The translations under genes were made by a program, and so were the position numbers. Positions 14,142-14,673 of a stretch of DNA of 14,673 nucleotides are shown here, in pieces (the first letter of the stretch is position 1; each line of letters opens with the position of its first letter). The DNA lies in NCBI GenBank assembly GCA_934086255.1, contig CAKOIB010000025.1, positions 1 through 14,673 of the forward strand. The letters run 5' to 3'. Below the pieces are notes generated by a model. It saw nothing but the letters and a program-made list of their open reading frames with translations, was not told where the DNA came from and did not search any database. Source of the stretch: an uncultured Bacilli bacterium. GTDB taxonomy: Bacteria; Bacillota_I; Bacilli_A; RF39; UBA660.

Positions 14142-14171
14142 AAAAAAAGTCAATAACATATGCTATTGACT
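14142..14171 (-). terminator. Rho-independent terminator of the 3D-domain gene
   Basis: The minus strand has AGTCAATA (14164-14171), an 8-base loop and TATTGACT (14148-14155), followed by seven T. The stop codon (14170-14172) overlaps the upstream arm. It isolates the tasA-like operon from the 3D gene. Confidence 0.85.
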
Positions 14172-14673
14172 AGTATCCATATCTAACAATATCAAAAATA
14201 ACATTATTTACAGTTCTAACTGGAGACTTAGACCTTTGACTTTCTTTTAATAAATCAATCATCGAAGAATCAACTCCCCTGTCAAGAACTATAACATACA
14301 TATTGTCATAGGCATCTAAATTAATTTTCAAAATACTTCCACATGGCAATAATGTTGAAGCAGCAACAATTCTTATTTTACCATACTCTTTATCATTATA
14401 ATAAATATTGCCATTTTTAGCATTTTGACCATTACATCCAAGATGACCACCACAAGAAGCACAATCAGGTCCATAATGAACCAATTTTGCCTTAAAACTA
14501 GTAGGATAACTTTTTGAGTAAAAAACAGCATCTGCCATACTATTATAAAATACCGGTTTCAATTGCTTTTCCAATAACTCAGACTGTCCACTTTTTAAAT
14601 CAGAATAAGTAAGTAAATCCTTACTATCATTAATTACATTAATATTTTTATCATCAGTTCCAAGTGCATACAT
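14170..14673 (-). CDS. 3D-domain protein, probable peptidoglycan-active (yabE-like position), 5' end missing
   Basis: The visible 167 residues form the C-terminal part of a protein with a 3D (Asp-Asp-Asp) double-psi barrel, the fold of MltA, YuiC and the end of B. subtilis YabE. Such domains act as, or accompany, lytic transglycosylases in spore germination and resuscitation. Signature elements are GKIRIVAASTLLPCGSILKI (99-118), VIVLDRGVD (127-135, Asp131), MIDLL (138-142, Asp140) and the ending FDIVRYGY. Unlike typical 3D domains, the glycine-rich entry is a Cys cluster, CASCGGHLGC (Cys71, 74, 80), with Cys111 further on; this might be a metal site or disulphides. The frame is open to the window edge, so the Met at 14673 may be internal. 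Its place before rsmA matches yabE. Confidence 0.8.
   Translation of the reverse strand: MYALGTDDKNINVINDSKDLLTYSDLKSGQSELLEKQLKPVFYNSMADAVFYSKSYPTSFKAKLVHYGPDCASCGGHLGCNGQNAKNGNIYYNDKEYGKIRIVAASTLLPCGSILKINLDAYDNMYVIVLDRGVDSSMIDLLKESQRSKSPVRTVNNVIFDIVRYGY

Overview
This is an AT-rich window with every supportable gene on the minus strand, so transcription runs from high to low coordinates. It looks like a compact-genome, spore-forming Firmicute of the Bacilli type. Reasons: sporulation genes spoVG, yabP, yabQ and yabG; the order of housekeeping genes; a Gram-positive surface-display repertoire; and the standard code, since TGA ends tilS, yabP and yabG at plausible junctions. An uncultured gut Bacilli lineage (RF39 or Erysipelotrichia-like) is my guess, from AT content and gene style only.

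Read in the direction of transcription, the conserved backbone is: 3D-domain (yabE-like) gene, rsmA/ksgA, yabG, veg, spoVG, yabP, yabQ, divIC, tilS, ftsH. This is the order of the Bacillus subtilis yabE-to-ftsH region near the origin, with many genes dropped out. Three surface modules are set into or beside this backbone. (1) Between the 3D gene and rsmA, about 4 kb holds three TasA/camelysin-type proteins, a SipW-type signal peptidase and two unrecognised membrane proteins. (2) A class B sortase overlaps the end of rsmA. (3) After ftsH comes a thioester-domain adhesin with four SpaA/CnaB-like repeats and a VPDTG sorting signal, then the start of another membrane or exported protein that runs off the left edge.

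The TasA/SipW block is the most interesting part. A promoter at 14082-14110 drives two secreted TasA-like proteins. A rho-independent terminator then separates them from a second group: an anchored TasA-like protein with a long cytoplasmic tail, the peptidase, and the two unknown membrane proteins. This resembles abundant fibre subunits followed by lower-abundance processing and assembly machinery. It suggests a relative of the tapA-sipW-tasA matrix-fibre operon with different accessory parts.

Regulatory structure is readable. Terminators follow the 3D gene, the second tasA-like gene, the TasA/SipW block, spoVG, yabQ, divIC and ftsH, and several have the stop codon inside or touching the hairpin. 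Sigma-A-like promoters precede the first tasA-like gene, spoVG, divIC, tilS and the adhesin. A good match to the sigma-E consensus precedes yabP-yabQ. A perfect 12+4+12 inverted repeat lies upstream of the spoVG promoter. No tRNA, rRNA, CRISPR array, insertion sequence or plus-strand gene was found, and no gene-free stretch exceeds 300 bases.
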